DNA of 64,000 bases. Origin: DASPJR01 sp035628505. GTDB lineage: Bacteria > Planctomycetota > SZUA-567 > H5-PLA8. The position numbers and the translations under genes were made by a program. The notes under the pieces were generated by a model. The model saw only the letters and a program-made list of their open reading frames with translations, had not been told where the DNA came from and did no database searches. Numbering within the stretch: position 1 is the stretch's first letter; the number at the start of each line of letters is the position of its first letter. The stretch is taken from contig DASPJR010000207.1 in assembly GCA_035628505.1 (NCBI GenBank), positions 1 to 64,000 on the forward strand. Reading direction: 5' to 3'. Below are positions 14,348-23,487 of this stretch, piece after piece.

Positions 14348-16836
14348 TAGCGATTGGTCCACTTTGTCGCCGTAGATTTGCGCCGCACGAACCGCGCGTA
14401 GGCGCTGGCCTGAAAGGCGTTGCCGCCCTGCAGATCCAGGTCGACTGAGAACGCCATGTCCGCGCGCGCGAAGCTGCTGGTCGAAAGCGGCATGCCTGAG
14501 GGGTTGTCGCCTTCCGCCGGGAGGTTGCGCAGAACAACGCCGAAGAGGCCGCTGCGCTGATTGTATGAGAACTGCGTGATCCCCACCTTATTCTTGGGCC
14601 CGATGTACGTGTAGACTTCGCCCTTCTGCGTCAGTGCGTTGACAGGAATGTCTTCACTGAAATTGCCGAGCGAAATTTTCCAGCGGCCGCTGTCGGCTTT
14701 GGTGAAGCCGGCACGTCCGCCGAAGCCCATGTTGCCGGTCACGACGAACGAGTGCGCCTTCACTTTCGCGTCTTTGCCATTCTGCTTGGCGAGACTTCCA
14801 AAAATCCGGAAGAATCCGCTGGATGGGTATCCAAAGTTCGCGAACTGGTATGCGATGCGTCCCGACTTCGAAGCTTTGGCCGTGTAAAGCCCCGTAAACG
14901 ACGAATCGAGCTTCACTGTATGGAAGCTGAAGGTGAACGGAACGTTGATCTCGCGCCCGGGCTGCGCCACGTTTTCGTTCGTCGCCTCAGTAAAAGCGGT
15001 AGAGAGATTTTCGTTGAGCACCTGCACGGCAAATACGCCGTTAAAGAGATTGATTCCGACGCTCACGTTCGGCTTCGTGGCAAAATCTGACGCGTAAGCG
15101 CCGTTCGCGTTCAGCTTGAACGTGTAGGTCTTGCCGCCGATGACCAGCGAGCCTTCCTTGTCCGCGAGCGTCAGCGGAATCTTGGACGGATCGATAAAGC
15201 CCGTGAGGCGAAACGAATCCAGGTTGTTTTGCGTGAAGTTCAGCACCGAATTGAACGATGTCACGACCACATCCGTGTTCACGCCGGCGCTCACAGGACC
15301 GGGCGTGCCGCCGACGACTTCAGGCGGTCCGCCGCCGCCGCCAAGCAGGTCGCCATCGACGCTGATGCGCACGAAATCGCGCATGTACAGCCCCGCACGG
15401 ATCAGCGACAGCACCGCGATGAACTCGCCCGAGCGCGTGTATTTGTGCGTGGTGTTTCCAACGTCAGCGGTCGCACCGTCGCCGAACTCCCACAGCTGTG
15501 AATCGATGATGCCCGTCGAGCCGCCGTTGCCGAACGTAACGATCAGCGGCGAGCCGCCGACGATCGGGCCGGCGCGTGCGACCGTCTTAATGTACGGCAG
15601 CAGCTCATCGCCCTTTTTCGTGCCATCGGCAACGAAGCCGTAAACGTTCAATTGCTTATCCGGCTGCGCGCCGGCGCGGCGGCCATCCATCCACACCACC
15701 AGGTACTGCGTGCCAATCGCCGCCGTCATCGCGCCATTGAGCACGCCCTGCGACGCCGAATCGATCAGCGCCATGTTCGGATCGCGATCAGTGCCATCGG
15801 TCGTCACGCGCTTGGTCATCAGGTGGTAAGCAATGTCGCTGACGCGGATGTTGCGGATGAAGAAGAACTCTTTGTTGCCGTTGTAGAAAACGCGCGGGAA
15901 ATTGTCTTCGGCCAAACCGGTCACGCCTTGAGAGACCTCGACAAAGGGCACCGACGGCCGGAGCAGCGCGCCGTCCGTTTTCAGGCGCGTTTTGAATACC
16001 GACGAGTCGATCTGCGCGCCGTGGGAGCTTAGAATCTGATACTCGCCGCTATCGAAAGCAGCACCGATCGGCGCGCCAAAGCCAGTAACGCTGAAATCCC
16101 TTTTAAAGAGAAGCGTTCCTTCGGCCGGCGCAATCAGCGAATTATCCGGCGCAACACGCGTGGCATAGGTAGCGTTCGGCGTGCTGCCAAGATCCTGCCA
16201 CAGGATCAGCACCTCTCCCAGGGGCCCATTGACAACGGATTCAAGTTTCTGATTCTGCCCCGCGCTGTAAGGCAACGCTAGCACGGGTCCAGCAACGCCG
16301 GCACCGGTCACACGCGTGAAGGAAATCCGGCTTTCATTCCCGGAGGATCCAGCGCTGTCCTGCCAGGCGACAACGAACTCGCTTCCGTTGAAAATGACCT
16401 GGGGCGCATTGTCGCTCGCCCGCGTGAGCGTAGCGATAAGGATGTCATCGAGCACAACCGTGTTGCTTGGCGAAACTAGAGAGCCTCGAATTCCGGGGCC
16501 CGTGTTTCGGTTGTCAGTCCAGATCACCAGAAAGTTTTTTCCAAGCGTGTCGTACGCAACGGTGTTGCGCTGAACCGGCCCTTCCAGTGGCTGCGCCGCC
16601 GCGCTGCTGATTTGAAAATCCGAAGAGACCACGCCCGTCACACTCACGCTCGCACCCCGGATGCTCACTGCCGGGCTGTTGCGCAAATCGCGCCAGACGA
16701 CCAGGTATTGCTGATCCGACGCCGCGAGAGAGAGACTGTCGAGCGAGACGTCGGGCCCGATTTTGAAGTCGGCCGCGGCTGCGCTGAACGACAGTAGCGC
16801 GAACAATAAGGACACGTACAAACAGCGGACGATCAT
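14347..16836 (-). CDS. Large secreted protein with propeller-like repeats and a PKD domain
   Basis: The product is 829 residues with a clear signal peptide (MIVRCLYVSLLFALLSFSAAAA). Residues 25-440 contain repeats of the form YLVVWRDLRN, FLVIWTDNRN, FVVAWQDSAG, LILWQD and YLVVWMDGRR, each with VxWxD, probably beta-propeller blades. A PKD domain follows at about 470-530 (LWEFGDGATADVGN...HKYTRSGEF). A Gly-rich hinge leads to a C-terminal beta-rich region with no family I recognise. The protein should be extracellular or on the cell surface. It is a single gene, convergent with the repressor gene. Binding or structural roles are plausible; no catalytic motif is visible. Confidence 0.85.
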   Translation of the reverse strand: MIVRCLYVSLLFALLSFSAAAADFKIGPDVSLDSLSLAASDQQYLVVWRDLRNSPAVSIRGASVSVTGVVSSDFQISSAAAQPLEGPVQRNTVAYDTLGKNFLVIWTDNRNTGPGIRGSLVSPSNTVVLDDILIATLTRASDNAPQVIFNGSEFVVAWQDSAGSSGNESRISFTRVTGAGVAGPVLALPYSAGQNQKLESVVNGPLGEVLILWQDLGSTPNATYATRVAPDNSLIAPAEGTLLFKRDFSVTGFGAPIGAAFDSGEYQILSSHGAQIDSSVFKTRLKTDGALLRPSVPFVEVSQGVTGLAEDNFPRVFYNGNKEFFFIRNIRVSDIAYHLMTKRVTTDGTDRDPNMALIDSASQGVLNGAMTAAIGTQYLVVWMDGRRAGAQPDKQLNVYGFVADGTKKGDELLPYIKTVARAGPIVGGSPLIVTFGNGGSTGIIDSQLWEFGDGATADVGNTTHKYTRSGEFIAVLSLIRAGLYMRDFVRISVDGDLLGGGGGPPEVVGGTPGPVSAGVNTDVVVTSFNSVLNFTQNNLDSFRLTGFIDPSKIPLTLADKEGSLVIGGKTYTFKLNANGAYASDFATKPNVSVGINLFNGVFAVQVLNENLSTAFTEATNENVAQPGREINVPFTFSFHTVKLDSSFTGLYTAKASKSGRIAYQFANFGYPSSGFFRIFGSLAKQNGKDAKVKAHSFVVTGNMGFGGRAGFTKADSGRWKISLGNFSEDIPVNALTQKGEVYTYIGPKNKVGITQFSYNQRSGLFGVVLRNLPAEGDNPSGMPLSTSSFARADMAFSVDLDLQGGNAFQASAYARFVRRKSTATKWTNR

Positions 16837-17147
16837 TTCTCTGGCGTCTCCGGTGGATTACTGACAGACGTTTTTGATCGCTGCACCTTCGCTGGAAGCT
16901 CTGGTTTGTCAAGGACATGCGCTTCCCTCTCCCCTCCGGGGAGAGGGCGGACACGAGCGTAGCGAGTGCCGGGTGAGGGGTAACTGTCTCTTGCAAGAAG
17001 TGGTTACCCATCAGCCCGCGTTCGCCGGCGGTGCCGATAGCCGGTTGTGCTCACGTCTTCTCTCCCCATTAAGAAGAGAAGTAAGTCAGCGCAGTTGTTT
17101 TTTCCGGCGGCATGCGCTATGCAATATATATCGAGGAGGGGATTACC
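16837..17147. repeat. Intergenic repeat: CCCTCTCCCC/GGGGAGAGGG hairpin with GGGTGAGGGGTAAC tail
   Basis: At 16925-16983 a GC-rich hairpin (CCCTCTCCCC...GGGGAGAGGG) is followed by a GAGCGTAGCGAGTG stretch and GGGTGAGGGGTAAC. A related element with the same tail lies at 20428-20569. A smaller CTTCTCT/AGAGAAG hairpin follows near 17057-17081. Otherwise I see only the promoter region of the next gene. Confidence 0.75.
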
Positions 17148-17618
17148 TTGCGTTACGTCGTTTCTACTCTGCTTGCGCTCGTCTGTTTTCTATTTCTGAG
17201 CGGCTGGGGCCACACGAGCCGCGCCTACACCGTCACGCATGAACGGCTGGTCGAAGCAGCGCTGCAGGCGCTCTCCGAAGAAGCGTTCGTCAAGATCGGC
17301 GATATTGAGCAGTGTGATGAGAGCAACAAAAACGGAAAGGTCACGCTGCTCAAAGCGCCTTATATCCATTACTCAAAAATTGAAGTCCGCATCGACAGCC
17401 GCGACAGCGATTCCTGCCCCAAGCTGAAAGTGAAGATCACGACCAATACGGTTTTCTTCACGCGCCACAAGGAGTGGGAACAGCGCATTCACGAGCTGAC
17501 GCTGCTGAAACTCCGCGCGCGCCAGCACGGCTTGGAATCAAAGCCGACAGCGCTGCCGCCAACAGCACGCGGCCCGGCCGCTCCGCCGCCGCCACCGGCG
17601 CCGGCGCCACAGAAGTAA
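17148..17618 (+). CDS. Exported hypothetical protein with Pro/Ala-rich tail
   Basis: This is a 156-residue protein of unknown function. It begins with a signal peptide or membrane anchor (LRYVVSTLLALVCFLFLSGW). A central charged region of about 85 residues has two Cys (EQCDES and SCPKLK) that could form a disulphide. The C-terminal tail ends in PAAPPPPPAPAPQK. TTG 17148 is favoured because AGGAGGGG lies six bases upstream; an ATG at 17112 in frame would add 12 residues before the signal peptide. A strong terminator follows, so the gene is separate from the phosphodiesterase gene. Confidence 0.7.
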   Translation: MRYVVSTLLALVCFLFLSGWGHTSRAYTVTHERLVEAALQALSEEAFVKIGDIEQCDESNKNGKVTLLKAPYIHYSKIEVRIDSRDSDSCPKLKVKITTNTVFFTRHKEWEQRIHELTLLKLRARQHGLESKPTALPPTARGPAAPPPPPAPAPQK

Positions 17619-17640
17619 CAATCTGAAGCAGTGCGAAGAT

Positions 17641-17675
17641 CAGGGCAGGAGAAGCCGGAGATTCCTGCCCTTTTT
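17641..17675 (+). terminator. Rho-independent terminator
   Basis: GGGCAGGA (17643-17650) pairs with TCCTGCCC (17663-17670), followed by TTTTT. Confidence 0.88.
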
Positions 17676-17698
17676 CTTGGCTTGCGAGATAGCCGCCG

Positions 17699-18283
17699 AT
17701 GTCTGCGCCTTCAGAGAACGTCCGGACGTTTATCGCCATTTACCCGGACACGCGCGTGCGCAGCGAACTGCAGCGGTTGCAATCCGAACTTAAACTCGGC
17801 GAAGCCGTCCGCTGGGTGCGTCCCGATCAACTGCATCTCACGCTGAAGTTTCTCGGGTCGATTGCTGCCGAGAGCATCGCGCCTCTTGAGGCTTCGCTGC
17901 GCCGCGGCTGCAGCACGCTCAAACCGTTCACGCTGCGGCTTGAAGCGGTTGGCGCCTTTCCGAATCAGCGCAAACCAAAAATCATCTGGGCCGGGCTCGG
18001 CGGTGATTTAACTGAGCTCAAAGAATTGCAGGCGCGCATTGATTATGAATGCATCACGCTTACCGGCCAGGAGCCCGAGCGCGATTTCGCGCCGCACCTC
18101 ACGCTCGGCCGCACGCGCGAATCGCACTATCGAAAATTGCGCGAGCTCGGCGAAACGCTCAGTAAAACGAAAGTGGTTCCTTCCGGAGAATGGACTGTGC
18201 GTGAACTTTTCCTGATGCGCAGCGACCTCTCCCCCAAAGGCGCCATGCATTCGGTTCTTGCGACAATCAAGCTAGGCGCCTGA
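17699..18283 (+). CDS. thpR: RNA 2',3'-cyclic phosphodiesterase (2'-5' RNA ligase family)
   Basis: The 194-residue product has the two HxTx motifs that define the 2H phosphoesterase superfamily: HLTL at 46-49 and HLTL at 133-136 (in FAPHLTLGRT). FIAIYPD and FLGSI also fit the ThpR family. These enzymes hydrolyse 2',3'-cyclic phosphate ends of RNA and were first described by their reverse 2'-5' ligase activity. The length is normal for the family. It stands alone between a terminator and a repeat-filled gap. Confidence 0.92.
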   Translation: MSAPSENVRTFIAIYPDTRVRSELQRLQSELKLGEAVRWVRPDQLHLTLKFLGSIAAESIAPLEASLRRGCSTLKPFTLRLEAVGAFPNQRKPKIIWAGLGGDLTELKELQARIDYECITLTGQEPERDFAPHLTLGRTRESHYRKLRELGETLSKTKVVPSGEWTVRELFLMRSDLSPKGAMHSVLATIKLGA

Positions 18284-18289
18284 CATTTT

Positions 18290-18397
18290 GCCGCCAAGAA
18301 TGCCAACGTGCCAAGAATGCAAAGAGAGGGGAGTAACTTTAGCGAGCCGTACCGTCAGTTTATGCATCATGCATTATGCATTATGCATCATGCATTT
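18290..18397. repeat. Two stuttering repeats: GCCAAGAATGCCAA and GCATTATGCAT families
   Basis: 18290-18326 carries CCAAGAAT/GCCAA units related to the 1153 repeat. 18361-18397 is an array of alternating GCATCAT and GCATTAT units that is close to its own reverse complement. The second family recurs at 41604 and 48197. Confidence 0.8.
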
Positions 18398-19428
18398 AAA
18401 TCCCACTTTGCCTTCGGGCTGCGCACATCCTCCGTCACATTCTTCAGCCGGCTGAGATCAATCTGCGGTTCGGGCTGCGGGCTGAGGCGGCGTTGAATGG
18501 CAGTGAGGCCGATCAGGAACATCAGCAGCGCGGTAGCCAGGATGAAGCCACGCAGTACTTCATCGAATTTGAATTCCATGTCGGGCCAGCTTGCGACCAT
18601 CACGCCGCTGCTGAACATCATCATCGTCAGGAATGGCCAGGCAGGCCAGGGTTCGAGCGCCAGGAAACCTGCGGCGCAGTAACCTGAGACGGCCCCAAGC
18701 ACGACTGAAAGCGTGTGCAGCTTCAGGCGGCTGGCGGCTTCCAACGTTGCGCCGAGAAAAAGCAAATCTGTCCAGGCTGGGCTCAAACCCAGATGCCCTG
18801 TCGGCGGTGGCCAGGGCAGCCGAAGCAGGCTCAGCGCATGCGAAGCGGGAGCATTCTCTGTGACGTGCTCCAGGCTTAGCCACACGTCTCCGACGATGGC
18901 ACACAGAAGCAGGCTGAGCATCTGCGAGCCATTTTTGATGTCGCGGCCGAGCCACATGCCTAGCAGCAGCGCCGATGTAACAGCCAGCTCCAGCCGCAGC
19001 AGCGCGAGAAAATGCCCTGCTGCCATCATCGTGTAACCGGCCGGTGAAACGCTCCCGCTTGGCCGCACTGGATTGAGCAACTCGGTCTGCGAAAAACCGC
19101 TCGACTCGACGGATGGCAGCAGCAGAAAACTCGTCAGCAAACTCGCCGCACCCAGCAACAACAGAACAATCCGAGCAGGCCGCGCGCCCTGGAGGATTAA
19201 CGTAAACAGCCCGGCCACGACGAACACGCTCAGGCGCGGGAGAATCCGTAGTTCTTTGGCGGTCCATTCCGCGGCCTGCCCGAGACGCGGCTCCCAGAAC
19301 GCAAACAGCAGCGCCACGACACTCATTGCAATTATCAGCCGGCCGATGAAGTCGGCGCTGCGCGCGGGACTGTCGTGCTCGGCAGCCGCAGTCGCTTTCT
19401 GCTCAAAAGCCTGAGCCTGAGAGATCAT
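18388..19428 (-). CDS. Multi-pass membrane protein of unknown function
   Basis: The product is 346 residues with about nine hydrophobic segments starting near residue 27 (IGRLIIAMSVVALLFAFW) and a short hydrophilic C-terminus (SPQPEPQIDLSRLKN). No family is recognised and no catalytic motif stands out. The ATG at 19428 overlaps the TGA of the upstream HEAT-repeat gene by four bases (ATGA), so the pair is translationally coupled and probably works together. The last codons overlap the ATGCAT-type repeat that follows. Confidence 0.75.
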   Translation of the reverse strand: MISQAQAFEQKATAAAEHDSPARSADFIGRLIIAMSVVALLFAFWEPRLGQAAEWTAKELRILPRLSVFVVAGLFTLILQGARPARIVLLLLGAASLLTSFLLLPSVESSGFSQTELLNPVRPSGSVSPAGYTMMAAGHFLALLRLELAVTSALLLGMWLGRDIKNGSQMLSLLLCAIVGDVWLSLEHVTENAPASHALSLLRLPWPPPTGHLGLSPAWTDLLFLGATLEAASRLKLHTLSVVLGAVSGYCAAGFLALEPWPAWPFLTMMMFSSGVMVASWPDMEFKFDEVLRGFILATALLMFLIGLTAIQRRLSPQPEPQIDLSRLKNVTEDVRSPKAKWDLNA

Positions 19429-20519
19429 GGCTGCTGCTTTTCCTTCGGCTCGGTGGATGAGGGCGCCGGCGGAGAAATCTTCGGCTGCGCGGGCGCGTCC
19501 GCGGGAGTCAATTGCGGCGGCGCGGGTTTCGTGTATTCCTTCTCGCCGAAATTTTTCCACCACTTCTCAACAGCCGCGCTGTCCTTCAGACCCATTCCGG
19601 TGATCAAGTTCAGCGTGCGCAGTGCGGCCGTGTGTGTGGCCGCCGACGCCTGGGCATCTGAGCAGACGCGCACCAGCATCGGCACGGCTCGGGTCGCGCG
19701 CATGCGTGAAAGAGCCAGCATCGCGTTGGCGCGCACCGTTGGCTGGGGATCCTTTTCGGCGAGGTCGATCAGCTTCTCGGTGCCGCTGAGATAAATGCGC
19801 GTGAACATGCACTGCTTGGCGGCCAGCGCGCGGATTTCGTCATCGGGATCGGAGAGCGCATCGACGAAAAGCTTTTCCGAGCTTGCCCAGAAGTTTGGCA
19901 TGATCGTCAGCTGCCCATACGCTTTCCGGCGAAGCTCGATGTCGGCGTCGGTGGCCGCAATTTTCTGCAGCACCGCCCCGGCCTCGGGCACGAATTCCAA
20001 TCCCAGGGCTTCGATCGCAAGCTGCCGGAGATTGGGGTCTACCTTCGGTGATTCCAATGCCGGCAGCAGCTGCTTTGCGGCGTCTGCAAGCTTGATGCGG
20101 GAGAGCGCCAGCGCAGTGTAATATGCCAGGTGCGGATTCCCCTTCTGCGCCGCAGTTTTCGGCGTGGGATTCTTTTCGTCTTTCTCCTCTTTTTCGATGA
20201 TCAGGCTGCTTTTCAACAGATCGGCAAGCACCGGAATGGAACGCTTGCCCAGCCGCGAAAGCTTCAGCGCGGCGTCCTGCGCCGCCACTTTGTCGCGGGA
20301 AAGATTGACAACCAGGTCGCGCACGACCTCGTCCATGTTCGCCGGCGCCGTGAGCTCATTTTCAGGCAGCGCCGGCTGCCCAGCAAGAACCGGCAGCGCC
20401 CAAATAATAAGGAGCGTCGCAACCGCAATCCCTCTCCTCTCTCGGGAGAGGGCCGAGTGAGCGAATCGAGACCGGGGTGAGGGGTAACCCCCGACTGCAG
20501 AGAGCGCGCTTCTTCTCAT
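19425..20519 (-). CDS. Secreted or anchored HEAT-repeat protein
   Basis: From ATG 20519 the product is 364 residues. A hydrophobic signal stretch (IAVATLLIIWALPVLAG) is followed by HEAT-like helical repeats over about residues 60-290, with units such as VRANAMLALSRM and LRQLAIEALG. A Trp-rich end follows (AVEKWWKNFGEK), then a Pro-rich tail. HEAT repeats are protein-binding scaffolds. The start is uncertain: the roughly 30 residues before the signal stretch are encoded by an intergenic-type repeat element, and no ATG, GTG or TTG lies nearer the signal sequence in frame. The stop codon overlaps the start of the membrane-protein gene. Confidence 0.75.
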   Translation of the reverse strand: MRRSALSAVGGYPSPRSRFAHSALSRERRGIAVATLLIIWALPVLAGQPALPENELTAPANMDEVVRDLVVNLSRDKVAAQDAALKLSRLGKRSIPVLADLLKSSLIIEKEEKDEKNPTPKTAAQKGNPHLAYYTALALSRIKLADAAKQLLPALESPKVDPNLRQLAIEALGLEFVPEAGAVLQKIAATDADIELRRKAYGQLTIMPNFWASSEKLFVDALSDPDDEIRALAAKQCMFTRIYLSGTEKLIDLAEKDPQPTVRANAMLALSRMRATRAVPMLVRVCSDAQASAATHTAALRTLNLITGMGLKDSAAVEKWWKNFGEKEYTKPAPPQLTPADAPAQPKISPPAPSSTEPKEKQQP

Positions 20520-20569
20520 CCCGCGTTCGCTCCGCTCAGTCGGCCTTCTCCCTGGAGCGGGAGAAGGGA
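20428..20569. repeat. Paired hairpins with GGGTGAGGGGTAAC core, overlapping a gene start
   Basis: CCCTCTCCTCTCTCGGGAGAGGG (20430-20452) and CCTTCTCCC...GGGAGAAGG (20544-20568) flank CGGGGTGAGGGGTAAC. The tail matches the 16925 element. It covers the divergent space of the HEAT and threonine-dehydratase genes and runs into the HEAT reading frame. Confidence 0.75.
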
Positions 20570-20700
20570 TGTCTTTTTGCAGTCGCATTCCAGCGATTCC
20601 TTTTATACTTCGCGATAAAGCCGCGAGAACTATAACGCACGGGCTGTGCGAAGCAGAGGACATTTCGCGCGCGGCATTACAGGCTTTCAGGAAACCATCG

Positions 20701-21726
20701 ATGGAATACGCTCCCAGCGGCGAAGACTTCCGCCAGGCCCGCGAACGCATCAAGCCCTACATCAACCAGACGCCGCTGCTGCGGGCCGAAGGCCTGGAAC
20801 TCGACGGTCGGCGCGTTTACATCAAGCCCGAAAATCTCCAGCGCACCGGCTCGTTCAAAGCACGCGGCGCATTCAATGCGCTCGCCTCACTGCCGCCGGA
20901 AAGCCGCCAGCGCGGCGTCATCGCATTCAGTTCAGGCAACCACGGCGCGGCGATCGCCTTCGCGGCGCAAGAAATGGGGCGCATGGAACGCGGGCAGGGT
21001 TATCCCTGTACGGTTGTCATGCCCGAGCGCGCCAGTCCGGTGAAGACCGCGAAAGTCAAAGCGCTCGGCGCCGAAGTCGTGCACTGCGGAACCACAGTCG
21101 AAGACCGCCACAAGAAAGCGCTTGAGATCGCAGCCGCGACCGGCCGTGAAGTGATTCCCAGCTACGACGACCCGCGCATCATCTGCGGACAGGGCACGCT
21201 GGCCGGCGAGATCATGGATCAGTGGATGGGCGTGCCTTCGCGCACGCGGCGCCTCTACATGTTCGCCGGCCCCGTTGGTGGCGGCGGGCTGATGGGCGGA
21301 ATTGCAGCGGGCCTGCGCGCGCGCGGATTCGGCGGACGCATTGTTGGCATCGAGCCCGAGGACGCGAATGACACCCAGCAGTCTCTGGCAAAGGGCGAGC
21401 GCGTCAGCATTCCCTCGCCGATGACGGTTTGCGACGGTCTGCGCTCCACGACGCCGGGACAGCTTACGTTTCCGCTGCTGAAGAAGTGTCTCGAAGGCGT
21501 CGTGACAGTTTCGGACGAAGAGGTGCTCGGTGCGGTTTCGTGGCTGCTGAGCGAAGTGAAACTGATGGTCGAGCCCAGCGGGGCGGTCGCGGTGGCGGCC
21601 TGGTTGAACGGCAAGCTCACCAACCCCGATCACGACCCCGAATCACCCGAGCACGCCGGCGACGTCGTACTGGTCGTCAGCGGCGGCAACGTCGATCCGA
21701 AGGTGGCGCTGAATTGGATTAAGTGA
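20701..21726 (+). CDS. Threonine/serine dehydratase-like PLP enzyme (fold type II)
   Basis: The 341-residue product matches the IlvA/serine-racemase branch. The PLP Lys lies in GSFKARGAFNAL (Lys53), SSGNHGAAIAFAA contacts the substrate, and GGGGLMGGIAAGL binds the PLP phosphate. EPSGAVAVAAW is the conserved C-terminal stretch. It lacks the C-terminal ACT domain of biosynthetic IlvA, so it is a catabolic-type dehydratase, serine racemase or similar; the sequence alone cannot separate these. ATG 20701 has AGGAAA upstream. The neighbours give no pathway clue. Confidence 0.88.
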   Translation: MEYAPSGEDFRQARERIKPYINQTPLLRAEGLELDGRRVYIKPENLQRTGSFKARGAFNALASLPPESRQRGVIAFSSGNHGAAIAFAAQEMGRMERGQGYPCTVVMPERASPVKTAKVKALGAEVVHCGTTVEDRHKKALEIAAATGREVIPSYDDPRIICGQGTLAGEIMDQWMGVPSRTRRLYMFAGPVGGGGLMGGIAAGLRARGFGGRIVGIEPEDANDTQQSLAKGERVSIPSPMTVCDGLRSTTPGQLTFPLLKKCLEGVVTVSDEEVLGAVSWLLSEVKLMVEPSGAVAVAAWLNGKLTNPDHDPESPEHAGDVVLVVSGGNVDPKVALNWIK

Positions 21727-21835
21727 CGGGTGACGGGTGGCGAGTGGCCAGTGAGAACGTACGCGTCACGCAGCTTCTTTGTACCTGATTTCTTGGCGCT
21801 CTTGGAGTCTTGGCGTCCTTGGCGGTTAAAAGAAA
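21724..21835. repeat. GTGACGGGTGGCGAGTG and CTTGGCGCTCTTGG stuttering repeats
   Basis: 21724-21754 carries single-armed GTGACGGGTGACGGGTGG units, the same family as 28170. 21788-21832 carries TCTTGGCGCTCTTGG units, the same family as 1153. Neither looks coding. Confidence 0.75.
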
Positions 21836-21985
21836 TCCTCTCGCCATGCACCGTGCGTTTTCAGCGATTGACAGGGTGCGTTTAATTCCGTTACAAATTT
21901 GCAGTCTTTTCACCTGCTCGCCGTCATACCGCTGAATTTGAGCGGCGCGCGGCGCCGGAGTTGAATCGGAAGCGAGGAATTTTCT

Positions 21986-23398
21986 ATGGTTATGCGTGCC
22001 TTCTCCTGGACTGGTCTCAAACTCGGCTGCGCCACCGTCGCGCTGAGCCTCGCCGTTTCGGGCGCCAGCGTTCGCGCTGAAGAAAAGGAACTCACCATTC
22101 CTGAAACCGTCCTGCTCGTTAAGTCCAAGAACAAGGGCGCCCGCGCCCGCGTTACGGCCATCGAGCGGCTCGGCGATATGACCAATGCCGGAGAAATCCG
22201 CGACTATCGCGTGGCCGAAGAGCTCGTCACGCTTGCCACCGAAAAGGAAGGCGATCTTTTCGTACGCATCGCCGCCATCAAGGCGCTCGGCAAGCTGACC
22301 GTGAACGCCGATGCGAAGTTCAAAGACAAATACATGGCGAACTTCACGGCTATCTTTAAGGATCCCAAGGAACACTTCCAGCTCCGCCGCGCCGTCAGCT
22401 CAATCTTTCGCGATGTGCTGAACAAGAAAGATCTTCCCGACAAAGATGCCTACAGGGGCCTCGTCGACGTCGCTAAAAATAAGCAGGAGCCGGTGGGCCT
22501 GCGCTCCAGCGCGATCCTGGCAATCGGAAACTTCGGTGCAGACGACAGCCTCGAAACACTGGTTCCGCTGCTCTCGGATCCCGAGCCGATTGTTGTCGAA
22601 CAGACTGCCGCGGCTGTCTATGAAGCGCTCAACCGCAGCGCTGGAACGGAGCTTCCTCTTCCGGCGATCAACAAGCTCGTCGAAATGCTGGACAGCAAAA
22701 CGGTGGCTTCCGAGCTGAAAGTAAACGTGATGAAGGTGCTGGCGCAGATCATGCGCGAAGGCAAGACCACTGCTGCGAAGGCCGCCTTCCCGAAGATCGT
22801 TGAATTCGTGAAGAACAATCCGGACGACAAGCTGGTCAAAGGCGGCATCGAAGCGCTGGGTATTATCGGTAGTGCCGAGGCGGTCGAGCCGCTCAAGCAG
22901 GCCTACGCCGACTACAAACCGGCCGTGGCCGCCCCGGGAGCTGCCGCCGGCGACGCGCCCGCTGTACCCGCTTCCGGCGAAGCCGCCAACGCCAAGAAGC
23001 AGGAGAAGGCCAAAGAGACGGATATCCGCATGGCGGTTATCGAAGCACTGATTTCGGTGCTCAACGGACAGGGCGAAAAGAAGAATGCCTACGACCAGAA
23101 GGCCGTGCACGAAAGCACCGTGCTGCTGGTGAAGGCTGCTGAGGATGATCCGGCTTCAAACGTACAGCGCGCCGCGATTTTCGCACTGCGTTATCTCTAC
23201 TACGCGAAGTTCAAGAATGAACACCGCGAAGTGGTTGACGCGCTCACGTTCAAAATGCGCGAGCCGAAAACAACTGACGAGCTGAAAAAAGACATCGCCG
23301 AAACGCTCTCGTTCATCACCGGTCAGGATTTCGGGACCGACGCCGAACGCTGGAACAAGTGGTTCGAAACAAACATGGGCGGCAAGCGCGGCAAGTAG
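21986..23398 (+). CDS. Secreted HEAT-repeat protein with Trp-rich C-terminus
   Basis: The product is 470 residues: a signal peptide (residues 1-32, ending VRAEEK), then HEAT repeats throughout (LVTLATEKEGDLFVRIAAIKAL, GLRSSAILAIGNFG, and others). One Ala/Pro linker lies near residue 315. The C-terminal motif RWNKWFETNMG resembles the EKWWKNFGEK end of the HEAT gene at 19425. The ATG at 21986 has GAGGAAT upstream. This architecture is frequent in planctomycetes. The protein is probably periplasmic and binds other proteins; no enzyme motif is seen. Confidence 0.85.
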   Translation: MVMRAFSWTGLKLGCATVALSLAVSGASVRAEEKELTIPETVLLVKSKNKGARARVTAIERLGDMTNAGEIRDYRVAEELVTLATEKEGDLFVRIAAIKALGKLTVNADAKFKDKYMANFTAIFKDPKEHFQLRRAVSSIFRDVLNKKDLPDKDAYRGLVDVAKNKQEPVGLRSSAILAIGNFGADDSLETLVPLLSDPEPIVVEQTAAAVYEALNRSAGTELPLPAINKLVEMLDSKTVASELKVNVMKVLAQIMREGKTTAAKAAFPKIVEFVKNNPDDKLVKGGIEALGIIGSAEAVEPLKQAYADYKPAVAAPGAAAGDAPAVPASGEAANAKKQEKAKETDIRMAVIEALISVLNGQGEKKNAYDQKAVHESTVLLVKAAEDDPASNVQRAAIFALRYLYYAKFKNEHREVVDALTFKMREPKTTDELKKDIAETLSFITGQDFGTDAERWNKWFETNMGGKRGK

Positions 23399-23437
23399 CT
23401 TCCGGCCGCGCTGGACCGGACTTGTCATGGAGAGTTC

Positions 23438-23464
23438 GCCCTGTGCACTGCGCGGGGCTTTTTT
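23438..23464 (+). terminator. Possible weak terminator
   Basis: GCCC (23438-23441) and GGGC (23455-23458) can pair, followed by TTTTTT. The stem is short, so this is tentative. Confidence 0.35.
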
Positions 23465-23487
23465 ATGTAACACTCCGACGCTTGAAT

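Noticed and set aside
18361..18397. Regular GCATTATGCAT units considered as a CRISPR-like array
   Set aside because: Units are under 10 bases, imperfect and without unique spacers, and no cas gene is present in the window.
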